Shown here piece by piece: positions 37,201-49,900 of a stretch of DNA of 51,167 bases. The stretch covers positions 8,777-59,943 of the forward strand of contig JAADHN010000067.1 in the NCBI GenBank assembly GCA_013151865.1, written 5' to 3'. The notes under the pieces are model-generated. The model searched no databases. It worked only from the letters and a program-made list of their open reading frames with translations, and had not been told where the DNA came from. Numbering within the stretch: position 1 is the stretch's first letter; each line of letters begins with the position of its first letter. The stretch comes from Kiritimatiellota bacterium (GTDB lineage Bacteria; Verrucomicrobiota; Lentisphaeria; Oligosphaerales; JAADHN01). The position numbers and the translations under genes are program-made.

Positions 37201-39624
37201 GCGGTCAATGGCGCCGATTACGAATACATCCCGTCGTACGTCATGGTCCAGCCCAACGAGGCGTATGCCACCATCGATGTTACGCCGAAGTACGGCGCCC
37301 CGCTGGCAGGCGGAGAAACCGTGGATGTGTCGTTGATCGCGCGACCGGAGTACTTGCTCGGGGCACAGACTCAGGCCACGGTCACCTTCGACACCACCAA
37401 TGCCGCCCCGATCCTGGCCCCCGCTGCTCCGGCCATGGATAGTATCACTGAAGACGACGTGGACAATCCGGGGATGCTCGTCTCCGATATCCTGGGAAGT
37501 TCGGTCACTGACGCTGATCCGAATGCCGTTGAAGGTGTGGCTGTTTACGAAACTGATGCGGGCAATGGCGCTTGGCAGTTCTCCATCGACGGGGGGACGA
37601 ATTGGGCCCCTGTGGCGGCCGTCTCCCCGACCACGGCTGTGCTGTTGCGGGCCGTCGACAGGGTGCGATTCGTGCCCGATGCCGAGAATGCCGACAATGC
37701 GGCCTTCACGTATCATGCCTGGGACCAAACGGACAGCCGTCCGGCGGGCGGCAGGGCCGATGTAACCACCCGCGGTGGAACGACAGCGTTCAGTACGGAT
37801 GCCGACACCGCGTCCATCACGGTTGCTGCGGTCAACGATCCGCCGGTCGTCGCCAATCCAATCCCGGACCAGAGTGTACAGGAAGGCGATCCTTTCGATT
37901 TCATCTTTTCCAGCGCCGCGTTCGGCGACGTTGACGCCGGCGACACGCGCGAGTACTCGGCCAAACTCGCCAACGGCGATTCGCTGCCGGCTTGGCTGAC
38001 CTTCACCGGCGCCGAACGGCGTTTCAACGGCACTCCCGGCAATGCGGACATCGGCACGCTGGACGTCGACCTGACCGCCACCGATGTCGCCGGGGCCACG
38101 GTCACCGACCGATTCAAAATCCACGTACTCACCGAGAGCCCCACGGTCGCCATTGCACCCGGTGCGGGCCAGGCAAGTCCCGCCAACGCCCTGCCCATCC
38201 TGTTCGAAGTCACGTTCAGCGAAACAGTCACCGGGTTCGACCACGGCGACCCACAGTTCACGGGTGGTGCGGGAGTCACCGAGTTTCAGGTCGTGGGCGG
38301 CGGAGCCGAATACCAGGTTCGAGTCACCGCCGTCACCGGAGACGGTGCCGTAACCTTGGCCGTCCCCGCCGACGCCGCAAAAGACGTCGAGACCAACGGC
38401 AACATCGCATCGAACTCCCTCACGATCATCTACGATGCGACCGCACCGGCAGTTCCGGCCATCACCGACCCGACCGACGGCGCCGTCCGCAATACCGCAC
38501 GTCCGACGATTGCCGGGACTGCCGAACCCGGGAACGATCCAGTGGGCGACACCATCACCGTCGAGCTGTTCAGCGACAGAGATGGGTCCCTCGGCAATGC
38601 GCCGGTCGACGAAAACGGCGCGTGGGAGATCACGCCCGACCACCCCATGTCCGAGGGTGCCCACGCGCTCACGGCGGTAGCTACCGACGCCGCGGGCAAC
38701 ACCGGCGCTGCATCCGCCCCGGTCACCCTCAACATCTACCTCGATCCCTTTGCCGAGCCCGCCCACTCCAACCAAATCCTCTACGTGTGGGGCGGCGTCG
38801 AGCTGGATGACGCGCCGATCGGCCCCGGGGCCGTAGTCGCCGTCTTCAGCGAGCGTGACCCCAACAACCCCTGCGGCAAGGGAACGGTCGGTCAGGGAGG
38901 GCTTTTCGGACTCATCTCCGTCTTCGGAGACGATGACTTTCACGCCGGTTTGCCCCAGCCCGGCGATCCCCTCACTTTCAAGGTATGGGACAACACCACA
39001 GGCCTGCTGTACACCGCCACGAGCGACCCGCGGCAAGTCACGTGGACGGCCAACAACGCCGTACTCGAAGTCAACCTGGCCGTCGGCGGCATCCGTATCG
39101 CACTGCGCCAAGGATGGAACCTGATCGGTTGGAATGTCAACAAGTGCTGGTATGCCGGCGGATCGGCAGCCGAGGCGCCCCGAGTCGGGTTGCTTTCGAA
39201 CCAGACGTTCGAGTATGTCGGCGCTTCCATCATCGAGGCTCGACCGCTCGAGACCGTTGCCGGAAGCGTCGTCCGCATCACCGGCTTCGACGGCCAGGGG
39301 GGCCACCTCTACGATGCGGCGATACCCGGCGTGGCGACTCTCGACTATGTGGCGGGCGGATACGGGTATTGGATCTTTATGGAGGCGCCCGGAACACTCG
39401 TGGTCCACGGCCCCAAAATCCCGGAGGACGCCGCGGCCGATTTTTCCGCCGGCTGGCACCTGATCACCAACTGGACGAACAAATGCTATTACGTCCAGGG
39501 CAAAGTGGACCCGGCCGATCTCGAACTGCCCGACAGCGTCGCACTCGTTCCGGTCAACAGTTTCGCCGACATCTTCGTTGGCATCAACGGCCGAATTCGC
39601 GTCAGCAATCACGACCGGGACTGA
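34213..39624 (+). CDS. Multidomain exported surface protein (TSP3, CSPG-like, LamG-like, RTX, Calx-beta, Ig-like), ended by in-frame TGA
   Basis: The protein is 1,803 aa; AAGGAG lies 8 bases before ATG 34213. It has a Sec signal peptide (cleavage near 28, 'AAFAARA'). In order: a TSP3-type calcium loop '[13 protein letters not shown]' with '[13 protein letters not shown]' at about 160-200; a CSPG/cadherin-like domain 214-318; a LamG-like domain from about 325 ('ATLWLDA', 'DRSGNGND'). Then come RTX nonapeptides '[15 protein letters not shown]' at about 570-616 and three Calx-beta-like domains about 718-1,061. Cadherin- and dystroglycan-like domains span about 1,068-1,308 and two Ig-like domains about 1,311-1,508. 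After these come the shared 'ILYVWGG' module (1,517-1,628) and one and a half GWN...GYW modules from 1,628. The TGA at 39622 interrupts the second GWN module; the frame stays open to 39741. Calcium-dependent surface adhesion is likely; no enzyme is seen. Confidence 0.9.
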   Translation: MTVFRKHATTLRHTALGLCICAAFAARAGIPEPETVFYGKITNLADGHAYRMTSGTLSWTLSSQEAGGASVTLTADLASLKDGEYSYQLYVPHETLAQVAAVPDGVVPLTEEPKRFLYSAITVNGSTARIVAPAKDFIDVEELTRAKTYHVDLEVSFQPPDTDGDGIPDWFEDANGLDKYTDDSLGDPDGDGLDNLAEYRGGFDPGHNDLSPTLATTRIAAYENGTAGVPLRTLDADSAAADLTYTVDSVPTGGTLRLDGVTLNANDTFTQADVNAGKLTFVHTDPAVVSTQFQLTVADEDAQHAAATGTVAVTVLRPTATDGTDATLWLDAMTLTGTGDADPVSVWGDRSGNGNDASQTVSADKPLFDADAGDGRPAVEFGGAHRHFDLDAGVLPSGEHTLGLVYTAPSQAGEQTLVMNAAVSLSITGNDNALGHDGELRHTQALAGLHGNRSAVGAWHAATVTATATDRSMHREGVWCSEGIDSAAPAPLAPQPAIGVYKKQWTQDGTSTFEYYSPFRGELREAVVFDRVLPADKRQQVEDYFAAKWFGAVVWNGADQGAVLEMKGTAGPDIMIGGVFGDTLDGGDGDDVIRGGLGDDTLTGGSGSDRFVINGGADGNDTITDFDLDRNDAGGDRDVLDLTALFSGKSGTNLTSYISLTTDGAQTFLGIDLDGNGSGYTDMVITLLGESLTNQDMAWLLSRGILQTGNVRLPRTISIAVSTPTAVEVGAVPAVLTVTVAADSLPPNTLIPFSVTGTAQQGVDYTITARVYDSQAGAYADVAVTDRLPLSLKPGDTHLELRLLPTNDEITEGPETFEITLLPNPAVYDLGPAAAAGTVEDGLPVVTVAATITSAAEEGSVDGEFTLTRDGSTDVPLSVAVAVQGSALNGSDYRLISSPVVIPAGQNSLTVAVHPYADSVPEPLEEVVLDILPSSLYTVGTDSLATVTILDRLPRVTIEAINPTARTSGPIPGVFLVTRTGLLASSLMVRFQVAGTAVNGADYEYIPSYVMVQPNEAYATIDVTPKYGAPLAGGETVDVSLIARPEYLLGAQTQATVTFDTTNAAPILAPAAPAMDSITEDDVDNPGMLVSDILGSSVTDADPNAVEGVAVYETDAGNGAWQFSIDGGTNWAPVAAVSPTTAVLLRAVDRVRFVPDAENADNAAFTYHAWDQTDSRPAGGRADVTTRGGTTAFSTDADTASITVAAVNDPPVVANPIPDQSVQEGDPFDFIFSSAAFGDVDAGDTREYSAKLANGDSLPAWLTFTGAERRFNGTPGNADIGTLDVDLTATDVAGATVTDRFKIHVLTESPTVAIAPGAGQASPANALPILFEVTFSETVTGFDHGDPQFTGGAGVTEFQVVGGGAEYQVRVTAVTGDGAVTLAVPADAAKDVETNGNIASNSLTIIYDATAPAVPAITDPTDGAVRNTARPTIAGTAEPGNDPVGDTITVELFSDRDGSLGNAPVDENGAWEITPDHPMSEGAHALTAVATDAAGNTGAASAPVTLNIYLDPFAEPAHSNQILYVWGGVELDDAPIGPGAVVAVFSERDPNNPCGKGTVGQGGLFGLISVFGDDDFHAGLPQPGDPLTFKVWDNTTGLLYTATSDPRQVTWTANNAVLEVNLAVGGIRIALRQGWNLIGWNVNKCWYAGGSAAEAPRVGLLSNQTFEYVGASIIEARPLETVAGSVVRITGFDGQGGHLYDAAIPGVATLDYVAGGYGYWIFMEAPGTLVVHGPKIPEDAAADFSAGWHLITNWTNKCYYVQGKVDPADLELPDSVALVPVNSFADIFVGINGRIRVSNHDRD

Positions 39625-39741
39625 GGCCACGTCTGGGACAACCAATTGCCGGACGCCGCCAACACCCTGCACTACATGAGTCCGGGCTACGGGTACTGGG
39701 TCTACTTCGAAAACGACGTGCAGGGCTTCCAGTGGCCCTGA
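39622..39741 (+). other. In-frame TGA and the 38-codon remainder of the interrupted C-terminal module
   Basis: In the frame of the preceding gene the 38 codons after TGA 39622-39624 read 'GHVWDNQLPD...MSPGYGYWVYFEN...FQWP' and end at TGA 39739-39741. They complete the second GWN...GYW module. Aligned without gaps to the first copy ('DGQGGHLYD...[10 protein letters not shown]'), the TGA falls on a Gly, so a GGA to TGA change would explain it. It could be a true nonsense mutation, a sequence error, or readthrough. Confidence 0.8.
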
Positions 39742-39771
39742 GTCGGGCGAGGCCCGAATTCCCGACGTCGG
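39742..39771. other. Hairpin directly after the second stop
   Basis: TCGGGC-GAG-GCCCGA at 743-757 (39,000s) forms a 6-bp stem. GTCGGG at 742 can pair alternatively with CCCGAC at 761, and CCGACGTCGG at 762-771 is self-complementary. There is no T-run, so an intrinsic terminator is doubtful. Confidence 0.35.
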
Positions 39772-39814
39772 AAGAGACAAAGGCGACGTCGATTTCGTTC
39801 TGGAACCCACCGCT

Positions 39815-39846
39815 GGCCGGCGCCATGCGAGTTGTGCGCGCCGGCC
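39815..39846. other. GC-rich stem-loop in the 194-bp spacer before 39936
   Basis: GGCCGGCGC (39815-39823) pairs perfectly with GCGCCGGCC (39838-39846) over a 14-base loop. No T-run follows. It could be an mRNA-stabilising or transcript-processing structure between the genes; nothing else was found in this spacer. Confidence 0.4.
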
Positions 39847-39935
39847 CTGACGATGGTGACTCCCACGGTCCGAATTCACCGCGGCAACCGCAGACATCGA
39901 AACGCCGGTGCGTTCAAGAAAAGGATGACACGATT

Positions 39936-40925
39936 ATGACCGAATACGCCAAGCGCCTCGCGCTGCTTCTCGCCGGCACGGCCTTCGCCGCTGTCGCCCC
40001 AGCGACCGAGCCCACCCATTTCACCGGCATCCACAAGTCGTCGGAGATGATCTTCGTTTATGGGGTCGAGGTCGCCTTCAACGCCGACGACCCACTTCCC
40101 GGGGATGAAATCGGCGTTTTTACCCAAACGGGACTCCTCTGCGGCGCGACCCGCATCCCGGGCCCCACGGGTTTTCCCGCCATTTCCGTTTACAAAGACG
40201 ACCCCCTGACCCCCCGGACCGACGGCGCCCACAGCGGCGACGCCCTGGTCTTTCGCTTCTGGCGCGCCGCCGACGGCAAAGAATACGGCCCGGGCGACCT
40301 CGAATTGACATACATCGAGAAGACGAACGCCGCCGGACTCCCCTACTGGACTTCCGGCAACGACGTCTACCGCGTGGACCTGCGCGTCGGGAGCACCCAA
40401 AACGACAGCATCCGACTGACCCTTTCTCCGGGATGGAACCTCGTCTCGATGCCCTTTGCCACCATGGCCCAGGGACCGGCGAAAAGCATCCTCAAGCGCG
40501 AAGACGGCGCCGCTGCCATCAGTGGCAGCGCCTGGTTGTGGGATGTGGCCGCACAGCAATACGTCCGGCAGACCGCCGGCTTTCCGGCCAAAAGAGGTTT
40601 TTGGGTCTATTGCGCCGAAAACGTGACGGTCGTCACGACCCGAATCATCGGTCCGACGTCGACCCCCGACGTGACGCTCGCACCACAATGGAACCTCGTA
40701 GGGCCGAACCGGACCGCCCCCCGGAGCCAACTCCCCGGACTGAACGGCGCGGTCGGGGTGGCGTGGCGTTGGGATGCGCATTCGCAGCAGTATAAAACCG
40801 TCCCCCCCGAAGCCCCTCTCGAACGGGGAAGCGCTTACTGGCTCCTGGTTTCGCCTCAGTCACCTGCGGTCGCCGGCAGAGGTGCGCCCGGTTCCGCCGG
40901 AGAGTGCAACCTTCCACACCGGTGA
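39936..40925 (+). CDS. Exported protein built from the two cluster-specific modules
   Basis: The protein is 329 aa. ATG 39936 has AAAAGGA about 10 bases upstream; the open frame continues upstream but is non-coding overlap with the previous gene. A Sec signal peptide (KRLALLLAGTAFAAV) is followed at about residues 27-152 by the module 'HFTGIHKSSEMIFVYG...GDEIGVFT..GLLCGATRI...YWTSGNDVYRVDL'. The same module occurs twice in the next protein and, more divergently, in the one encoded at 34213. Two GWN...GYW-type modules follow: 'LSPGWNLVSMPF...AWLWD...RGFWVYC' (about 159-228) and 'LAPQWNLVGPN...AWRWD...GSAYWLLV' (about 242-305). The last 25 residues look disordered. No characterised family was recognised. 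Its small size and purely shared modules suggest a building block or linker for the larger surface proteins; that is inference. Confidence 0.9.
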   Translation: MTEYAKRLALLLAGTAFAAVAPATEPTHFTGIHKSSEMIFVYGVEVAFNADDPLPGDEIGVFTQTGLLCGATRIPGPTGFPAISVYKDDPLTPRTDGAHSGDALVFRFWRAADGKEYGPGDLELTYIEKTNAAGLPYWTSGNDVYRVDLRVGSTQNDSIRLTLSPGWNLVSMPFATMAQGPAKSILKREDGAAAISGSAWLWDVAAQQYVRQTAGFPAKRGFWVYCAENVTVVTTRIIGPTSTPDVTLAPQWNLVGPNRTAPRSQLPGLNGAVGVAWRWDAHSQQYKTVPPEAPLERGSAYWLLVSPQSPAVAGRGAPGSAGECNLPHR

Positions 40926-40935
40926 ATCGCGGAAT

Positions 40936-43900
40936 ATGGACTTTCTTCAGCAACCACGCGCGAGGCTTGAGCAAGGCCTCATTCTCGTTGTCACGGCCCT
41001 TGCCATGCTTGCGCCCAGACTCTCCCGGGCCGCCACTGCACCAAAGCATTTCTCCGACGTCCATCCTTCTCGGGAAATGATCTTCCTCTACGGTCTCGAC
41101 CTCGAAATCGACAACCTGCCGGCGCAACCGGGGGACGAAATCGCCGTCTATTCCGAATCCGGCGCGCTCTGCGGAGCGGCACGCATCGACACTGCGGGCC
41201 AGTATGCCGTCGCCGTGTACCGAGACGACCCACAAACAACCGAAACCGACGGCGCACTGCCCGGTGAAGCCTTACGCTTCCGAATATGGGACGAAGACCG
41301 GCCGCGAGAATATGTCGATGCCGAGATAGCTCTGACATTGGTCGAAAAGAGCAACGCCCACGGACGCCCCTACTGGACCGAATCCTGGGACGTGTACCGC
41401 GTCGAACTCACTGCGAAGGCCAACGACCATGCCCCCGTCGTCCACGACACTGTTCGAACGATTGACGACGACGCCCCCTCGGGGGCAACCGTCGGACTGC
41501 CCGTCGCGGCCTCCGACGCAGACGGCGATCCCCTCACTTACCGGTTTGCCGCCGGAAACGACGACGGTGCATTCGCCGTCAATGCCGCCACCGGCCAGAT
41601 CACGGTGGCCGATCCCGACGTTCTGGACGCCGACACGACGCCGGAATACCGGCTCACCGTCGAAGTCTCCGACGGCCTGCACCAGACCCAAGCCACCGTC
41701 ATTGTCGCCGTGCGGCCCTCCCGCCATTTCTCGGGGACGCACCCTTCCGGCTCGATGGTGTTCCTGTATGGAACCGCAACCGCCAATTCCGGCAACGATG
41801 CCCGGGTCGATGATGAAGTCGCCGTATTCACGAGCGAGGCCGGACTCTGCGGCGCGGCGCGAATCGATTCCCCCGGCCAATACGTCCTTGCCGTTTACGC
41901 GGACGATCCACTCACGCCGGAACTCGACGGCGCCCGCGCCGACGATGTGCTCCTGTTCCACTTCTACGACCGCAACAAGGACCGCGAATACACGGGAACT
42001 GAAATCATTCTCGATTCAGTCGAGAAGCAGAATGCCGAGGGACAGCCGTACTGGACTTCCAACAACGACATTTATCGAGTCGATTTTTCCGTCGCCGAAC
42101 TTCCGACAATTACGACCGCCGTTGTCTCGAATGTCACCGCCACAACGGCACAAAGCGGCGGCAATATCGCGAGTGACGGCGGGGACCCCGTCACCGCCAG
42201 AGGCGTGTGCTGGGCAACCACGGCGGAGCCGACGCTCGATACTTGCGATGATTTCACCATGGACGGCAGCGCCACGGGGAGCTTTGTCAGCGATCTCTCG
42301 GGGCTTGTTTCCGGGAGAGACTACTTCGTTCGCGCGTACGCCACCAACACAGTCGGCACTGCTTACGGCGCCAGTATCGAGTTCCAGACCCAGAAGGCGG
42401 ACCAAACCATCGATTTCACCTTCATCCCGGACACAACGTACGGCGACGCTCCGCTCGCGGTTTCCGCAACCGCCACGTCCGGACTCGCCGTGACCTTCAC
42501 CAGCCTCACCCCGAGCGTGGCCACCGTTGACGGCGGCACGGTTACCATTGTGGGCGCGGGGCAAGCCCTCATCCGGGCGTCCCAGGCGGGGGACGCCAAT
42601 TACAACGCGGCCCCGGCTGTCGACCGCACATTCACGGTGAACAAGAAGAACTTGACCGCCACCGCGGACGACAAGTCCCGGCCCCGCGGGGAGCCGAACC
42701 CGGCATTGACCGTCACCTATACAGGCTTCGTCAACGGTGACGACTCGGCAGACCTGGACACCAGGCCGACCGCCTCCACCACCGCGGTCGTGGACAGCCC
42801 TTGCGGCGACTACCCCATCACACTTATCGGCGGCGGTGACGACAAGTACGATTTGACCCTCGTGGACGGGACCCTTACCGTGCTCAAATCGGCACAGACC
42901 ATTGATTTTGCTGTCATTCCGGATAAAACATACGGGGATGCGCCATTTGCCATTTCCGCGTCAGCAAGTTCAGGACTCGAAGTGAGCTTCTCCAGCCTCA
43001 CACCGGACGTGGCTACCGTGACAGGGAATACGGTCACGATTGTTGCGAAGGGAGATGCCACCATTCGTGGCACTCAACCCGGGAATGACGAGTTTTCCGC
43101 GGCCCCCGGCATTGACCGTTCTTTTACCGTGCACAAAAAAGACCTGACCGCGACAGCCGACAACAAAGCCAGGCAAGTTGGTGACCCCAATCCGCCATTG
43201 ACCATTACCTACAGCGGATTTGTCAACAACGACGGTCCAAGCGACTTGGGTGCCCAACCCGTGGCCTCCACCACGGCAGTGACCGGCAGCCCTCCCGGCG
43301 ACTATCCCATTACTCTCACCGGGGGAAGTGATCCCAACTATACGTTCACGCTTGTTTCGGGGGTGTTGTCTGTCGGGAAACAGTCCCAAACAATCAATTT
43401 CGGGGCGATCTCCGGCAAGAGTTACGGCAACGCACCGTTCGCCATTTCGGCGACGGCGAGTTCCGGGCTCGACGTGACTTTTACCAGTCTCACCCCCGAC
43501 GTGGTTACGGTCTCCGGCACCACGGTCACCATTGTCGGAGCCGGGCCGGCGAGAATCCGTGCGTCCCAGGGCGGAAACGATACCTATGCCGCGGCGCCGA
43601 GTGTCGACCGGACCTTTTCCGTAGCCAAAGCGTCGCTCACAGCTACCGGGGATGACCAATCCAGGGCCTACGGCGAACCGAATCCGCCCCTGAGCATTAG
43701 TTACGCAGGTTTTGTCAATGGAGACGATGCCGACGACTTGGACGTCAAACCGGCGATTTCCACCACGGCGGCAGTTCGGAGTTCGCCGGGGGCCTATCCC
43801 ATCACTCTTTCCGGCGGGAGCGACGGCGATTACGCCCTGACTCTCGTGAGTGGCGCTCTGACAGTGACCGAGGCGGACCAGACGATTGATTTCACGGCCA

Positions 43901-46900
43901 TCCCCGACAAGACCTATGGCGACGCATCGTTCGCGGTTTCCGCAACCGCTAGTTCCGGACTTGCGGTGACCTTCACCAGTCTCACGCCATCCGTGGTCAC
44001 AGCAAGCGGAAGCACAATCACCGTTGTCGGGTCGGGGCAGGCCACCGTCCGCGCGTCTCAGGCGGGGGACCCCAACTACAACGCGGCCCCTGACGTGGAC
44101 CGCTCGTTCACCGTGAACAAAAAGAGTCTGACCGTCACCGCGGACGACAAGAGCCGTCCCTATCATGAGTCAAACCCACCGTTACCCGTTTCATATTCGG
44201 GATTTGTCAACGGTGATGACGCGGATGATCTGGACTCGAAACCCGGGGCCTCGACCGATGCGGCGCCGGACAGCCCCCCGGGAAACTACCCTATCAATGT
44301 GGTCGGCGGCAGTGACGTCAACTACACGTTGTCGCGTGTTGACGGCACGCTTACGGTCACCAAAGCGAACCAGTCGATGGATTTCACGGCTGTTCCCGAT
44401 AAGACGTATGGCGATCCACCGTTTGCGGTCTCCGCAACTTCGAGTTCCGGACTTGCCGTGACCTTCACCAGCCTCACGCCGTCCGTGGTCACTGTTTCCG
44501 GCAGCACCGTCACTATCGTGGGGGCCGGGAAGGCCACGATTCGGGCGAGTCAGGCCGGCAACGCCAATTATGAGCCTGCACCCGATGTGGACCGTACATT
44601 CACCGTGAATAAGAAGAGTCTGATTGCCACCGCGGACGACAAGTCACGATCCTATGGTGAACCCAATCCGGCCTTCTCGATCACGTACAGCGGCTTTGTC
44701 AACGGGGAAGACGCGGGCGACCTCGATACCGGGCCGACCGCCTCCAGTGCCGCCACCGAGGACAGTCCGCCGGGGACGTATCCGATTACGGTCGCCGGAG
44801 GCAACGACCACAACTACGCGTGCACGGGCAGGAATGGAACGCTCACGATCGTCAAGGCCGACCAAACCATAGACTTCACCGCCATCCCGGACAAGACCTA
44901 TGGCAATGCACCGTTTGCGATCTCCGCAACGGCCGGTTCGGGGCTCGACGTGTCCTTTGTCAGCCTGAACACCGATGTGGCCACCGTAAACGGCAACACC
45001 GTCACACTTGTCCGCGTTGGCCAGGCCACGATTCGTGCCGTTCAGGCCGGGGACATCAACTACAACGCCGCACCGAATGTGAACCGTACATTCACAGTCG
45101 CCAAAAAGGCCCTCACGGTCACCGCAAATGACAAGTCCCGTGCGTACGGCGAACCGAATCCGGCGTTGACTTTTGTCTATAGCGGGTTTGCCGGTGACGA
45201 CACTGCGGACGATCTCGACCGAAAGCCTTCAGCGTCCACGACCGCCGAGTTGGCCAGCGCGCCGGGGGAGTACCCCATCACCGTGGCCGGCGGCGCAGCG
45301 CAGAACTACTTCTTTACGTATGTTTCCGCCACGTTGACCGTGGTCAAGGCAAATCAAACCATTGATTTCGATTCCATTCCGGACAGAACCTACGGTGACG
45401 CCCCTTTCTCCATCGCCGCGTCTGCGTCGTCCGGACTTCAGGTCGTTTTCTCCAGTTTGGCCCTGGATGTTGCTAATGTGGGCGCGAACACGGTGACGAT
45501 CCGGGGGGCGGGGCAGGGGAGGATTCGAGCTTCCCAGGCGGGGAACGCAAACTACAATCCAGCGCCTGATGTGGACAGGACGTTTTCGGTGGACAAAGCT
45601 CCTCTCGAAGTGACGGCCGACGATGAATCTCGTATGTACGGAGAACCCAACCCCCTCTTTACTGTCAGGTACTCCGGCTTTGTTTATGACGACAGCGCCG
45701 ACGACCTGGACGAGGCGCCCGCGGCCGCCACCGTGGCCGCGCAGTACAGTCCGCCCGGTGATTATCCCATTACCGTCGTGGGGGGAGATGACCGGGATTA
45801 CTCGTTGGTGCGCTTGGACGGCACACTCACCATTACCAAAGCGGACCAGACGATCACCTTTGCCCCGGTCCCCGGAAAAACGTATGGTGATGCGCCATTT
45901 GCGGTCTCCGCAACAGCCGGCTCAGGTCTTGATGTCACCTTCGCCAGTCTGACGCCGAACGTGGTCACGGTCAACGGCGGGACGGTTACCATTGTCGCTG
46001 CGGGGCAAGCCAGGATCAGGGCCAGCCAAACCGGTGACACGAACTTCAATCCGGCGCCTGACGTGGACCGCACGTTCATTGCAGCCAAAGCACCATTGAC
46101 TGTCACCGCCGACGACAAGACCCGCGAATACGGTCGGACCAACCCGCCCTTCACTCTCAGCTACAGCGGTTTTGTCAACGGTGACGGTGCAGCCGACTTG
46201 GATTCGGTTCCTGTCGCCGCAACGACCGCACGCGCACACAGCGCCCCTGGCGATTACCCGATTACGCTTTCGGACGGCAGCGATGGAAACTACCTTCTGA
46301 CCCGGGTCAACGGGACGTTGACTGTTGTCAAGGCAAACCAGACCATTGATTCCCAATCCATTTCAGACAGAACCTACGGTGATGTCCCGTTCGCGGTTTC
46401 CGCAACGGCCAGTTCGGGGCTTGGCGTCGCATTTACCAGCCTCACACCGTCCGTAGCGACCGTAACCGGCAGTACGGTCACCATCGTGGGGGCCGGGAAG
46501 GCTGTGATTCGGTCGAGCCAGGCAGGCACTGTCAATTACAATCCGGCCCCGAACATCGACCGTGGTTTCTTCGTGGAACAAGCGTCGCTTACAGCCCTTG
46601 CCGACGACAAGTCTCGGGCCTACGGCGAAGCCAACCCGCCGTTCACCATAACGTACAACGGGTTTGTCAATGGAGACACATCAGACGATCTCGACACCCA
46701 ACCCACAGCGTCCAGCGCGGCCGTGGCCGACAGCCCTCCCGGCAACTACGATATCATTCTTCTCGGCGGGAATGACGACAACTACGCCCTCACCCGAATC
46801 AACGGTACTCTGACCGTCGTCAAGGCGAACCAATCCATAGGGTTTTCGTCTGTCTCCGACAGAACATACGGGGCCCCGGCCTTCGCGCTCTTGGCTACAG

Positions 46901-49900
46901 CCGACTCCGGATTGCCTGTCATCTTCACCAGTCTGACTCCCGATGTGGTGACTGTGGCCGGCAACATCGCCACCGTTGTCGGCGCCGGCCAAGCCACGCT
47001 GCGGGCATCCCAGGCCGGGGACACCAACTACAATCCCGCACCCGATGTCCACCGCACTTTTGCTGTGAACAGGAAGACTCTCACTGTCACCGCGGACGGC
47101 AAGTCCCGGGCCTACGCCGAAGCCAATCCCCCCCTGACCGTCAGCTATGCCGGGTTTGTCAATGGGGACTCTCCGAGCGACTTGGACGCTCGCCCCACCG
47201 CCTCCACGATTGCCGCACCCAACAGCCTTCCGGGACAGTACCCCATAACCGTGACGGGCGGGACTGCTCACGACTACGTCTTCGTTCATGTGGCGGGAAC
47301 TTTGACTGTAACGAAAGCAGACCAGACCATTGACTTCGACCTCATTCCGGACAAAACCTACGGGGATGGACGATTTACCTTGTCGGCGACTGCGTCATCC
47401 GGTCTTCCGGTTTCTTTTGCCGGCCTTGCCGTCGACAAGGCCGTTGTCAGTGGCAACCGCGTGACCATAATCGCCGCTGGTTCAGCCACGATTCGTGCAT
47501 CTCAGGCCGGGAATGCCGCATACAATCCAGCCCCTGTGGTGGACCGCACCTTTGCTGTGCGCAAAGCCCTTCTCACCGTTACGGCGGATGACAAGTCACG
47601 GCCCTTCGGCGCCGTCAATCCTGTCCTGACAGTCAGTTATATCGGGTTCGTCAACAACGACAGCCCGAATGACTTGGACGAGCAGCCCGCGACCGCGACG
47701 GTTGCCGTCCCGGATAGTCCTCCCGGCGCCTATCCCATTACCGTGACCGGGGGAGTGGATGGGAATTACGCCTTCAACAGAAACGACGGAACGCTCACCA
47801 TAACCAAGGCGGACCAAACCCTCACTTTCGACCCGATTTCGGACAAGGTTTATGGCGATGCCCCCTTCGCTCTGTCCGCAGTCGCCGACTCCGGATTAAA
47901 CGTCGTTTTCGCATCATCTACTCCCGGAGTCGCCTCCGTCGCCGGAGACGTGGCGTCGATCATCGGTGTGGGACAGGCACGAATTCGAGTTTGGCAACCC
48001 GGTAACGCCAACTACAACCCGGCTCCGGAAGTCTCTCGAGTTTTCAATGTCGCCAAGGCCCCCCTGTCGGCGGTGGCGGACAACAAGTCCCGACCCTATG
48101 GGGACCCGAATCCCGTATTTACCCTGACTTACGTAGGCTTTGTGAACGGCGACACCGCGGCCGACCTTGATCAGCGACCCGCGGCCGCCTCGAAGGCAAC
48201 CGCCGACAGTCCGCCCGGTCAGTACCCGATAACCGTGACCGGCGGCGCCGATGACAGATATACGCTGAGCCGAATCAACGGCACGCTCACCGTGGGAAAA
48301 GCGAGCCAAACCATCGATTTCGACTCGATCCCCGACAAGACATACGGTGACGCCTCGTTTTCGGTTTCCGCCACCGCGAGTTCCGGACTTGACGTGACGT
48401 TCACCAGTCTTACGCCGAACGTGGCGACCGTGAACGGTAATACCGTTAGGATTGTCGGTGTTGGTCAGGCCGTGATCCGGGCGGCCCAACAGGGGAATGG
48501 TCTTTACGCCCCGGCCCCGAATGTCGACAGCGGTTTCACTGTGGACCGGGCGGCCCTCACCGCCACGGCGGACGACAAATCCAAAGGTTATCGCCAAGCC
48601 AATCCGCCGTTGACCATCACGTATGCCGGGTTTGTCAACGGCGACGGGCCGGTTGACCTCGACACGGCGCCCACGCTTGCGACCACCGCCGTCCAAGACA
48701 GTCCACCGGGGACATATCCGATCATGCTCTCCGGCGGCGCGGACGCCAACTACACTCTCACACGGATCAACGGTACGCTTACTGTTGACAAGGCAACACA
48801 GACCATCGACTTCGCGCCCATCCCGGACCGGACCTACGGCGACGCGCCTTTTGCCCTCTCCGCGAGTGCCGGTTCCGGATTGCCCGTCACCTTCACGAGT
48901 CTCACTCCGACTATTGCCACCGTCAGTGGCGGAACCGTTACCATTCGGGGGGCCGGTCCGGCACGCATTCGTGCATCCCAGGACGGGGATGCTCTTTTCT
49001 TGCCCGCACCCGATGTGGAGCGAACTTTTGTCATCGGCAAGAAAGACCTTGCCGTCACAGCTCTGGACGCTTCACGGAGCTACGGTGCACCCAACCCGGC
49101 GTTCAACCTGACCTTTGCAGGCTTCGTCAATGGCGATGATGAAGCCGATCTCGATGTGAAGCCGACTGCGTCGACAACGGCCGGTCCCACGGCGGATGCA
49201 GGTTCATACGCCATCACGCCCGGAAACGGGTTGGACGGAAAGTATGCCTTTGTGTATGTCAACGGTGTGCTCACCGTCGGCAAGGCTTCACTCACCGCGA
49301 CGGCGGATGACAAGTCTCGGCTCTACGGAGAAGCCAATCCAGTGTTCACCATCAGGTACACCGGTTTCGTCAACGGTGACGACGAAAACGATATCGACAG
49401 TGAACCTGTCGCTTCAACGACGGCGAACACGCAAAGTCCGGCAGGCGCCTATCCCATCACTCTCACCGGAGGCGTGGATAACAACTACACGTTCGGGCTC
49501 AACCCCGGTACGCTCACCGTAGGTAAAGCGGATCAGACAATTGATTTCACCGCCATTCCGGGGAAGACGTATGGCGATGCGCCTTTCGCCCTGTCCGCAA
49601 CGGCCAGTTCCGGGCTTGGCGTGACTTTCACCAGTCTCACGCCGAACCTGGCAACCGTCAGCGGGACCACCGTGACGCTTGTCGGAGCCGGGCAGGCGGA
49701 GATACGAGCCGCTCAAACGGGTGACGGCAACTATAATCCTGCCGCGGAAGTCGACCGCGTGTTCACTGTCGGCAAGGCCGAATTGACGGCAACCGCCGAC
49801 GACAAAGCACGAGCATACGGTGCGAGCAATCCTCCCCTTACCATCAGCTACATCGGATTTGTCAATGGCGACGACGAGACCGACCTCGATACCCAACCCA

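Noticed and set aside
39622..39624. TGA read as selenocysteine or as Trp by a variant code
   Set aside because: TGA ends several other genes here, no convincing SECIS-like hairpin follows, and the aligned residue in the sister module is Gly.
33685..39897. Long minus-strand open frame of about 2,070 codons, with others at 9409-13461, 16519-22893 and 27559-30228
   Set aside because: They lie antisense to well-supported repeat proteins, have no signal peptides or recognisable domains, and are expected from the high GC content and codon bias of the plus-strand genes.
38985..39935. N-terminal extension of the gene at 39936 in the same open frame
   Set aside because: It overlaps the end of the 34213 gene in another frame, is rich in Arg/Pro without domains, and a signal peptide with a ribosome site starts at 39936.
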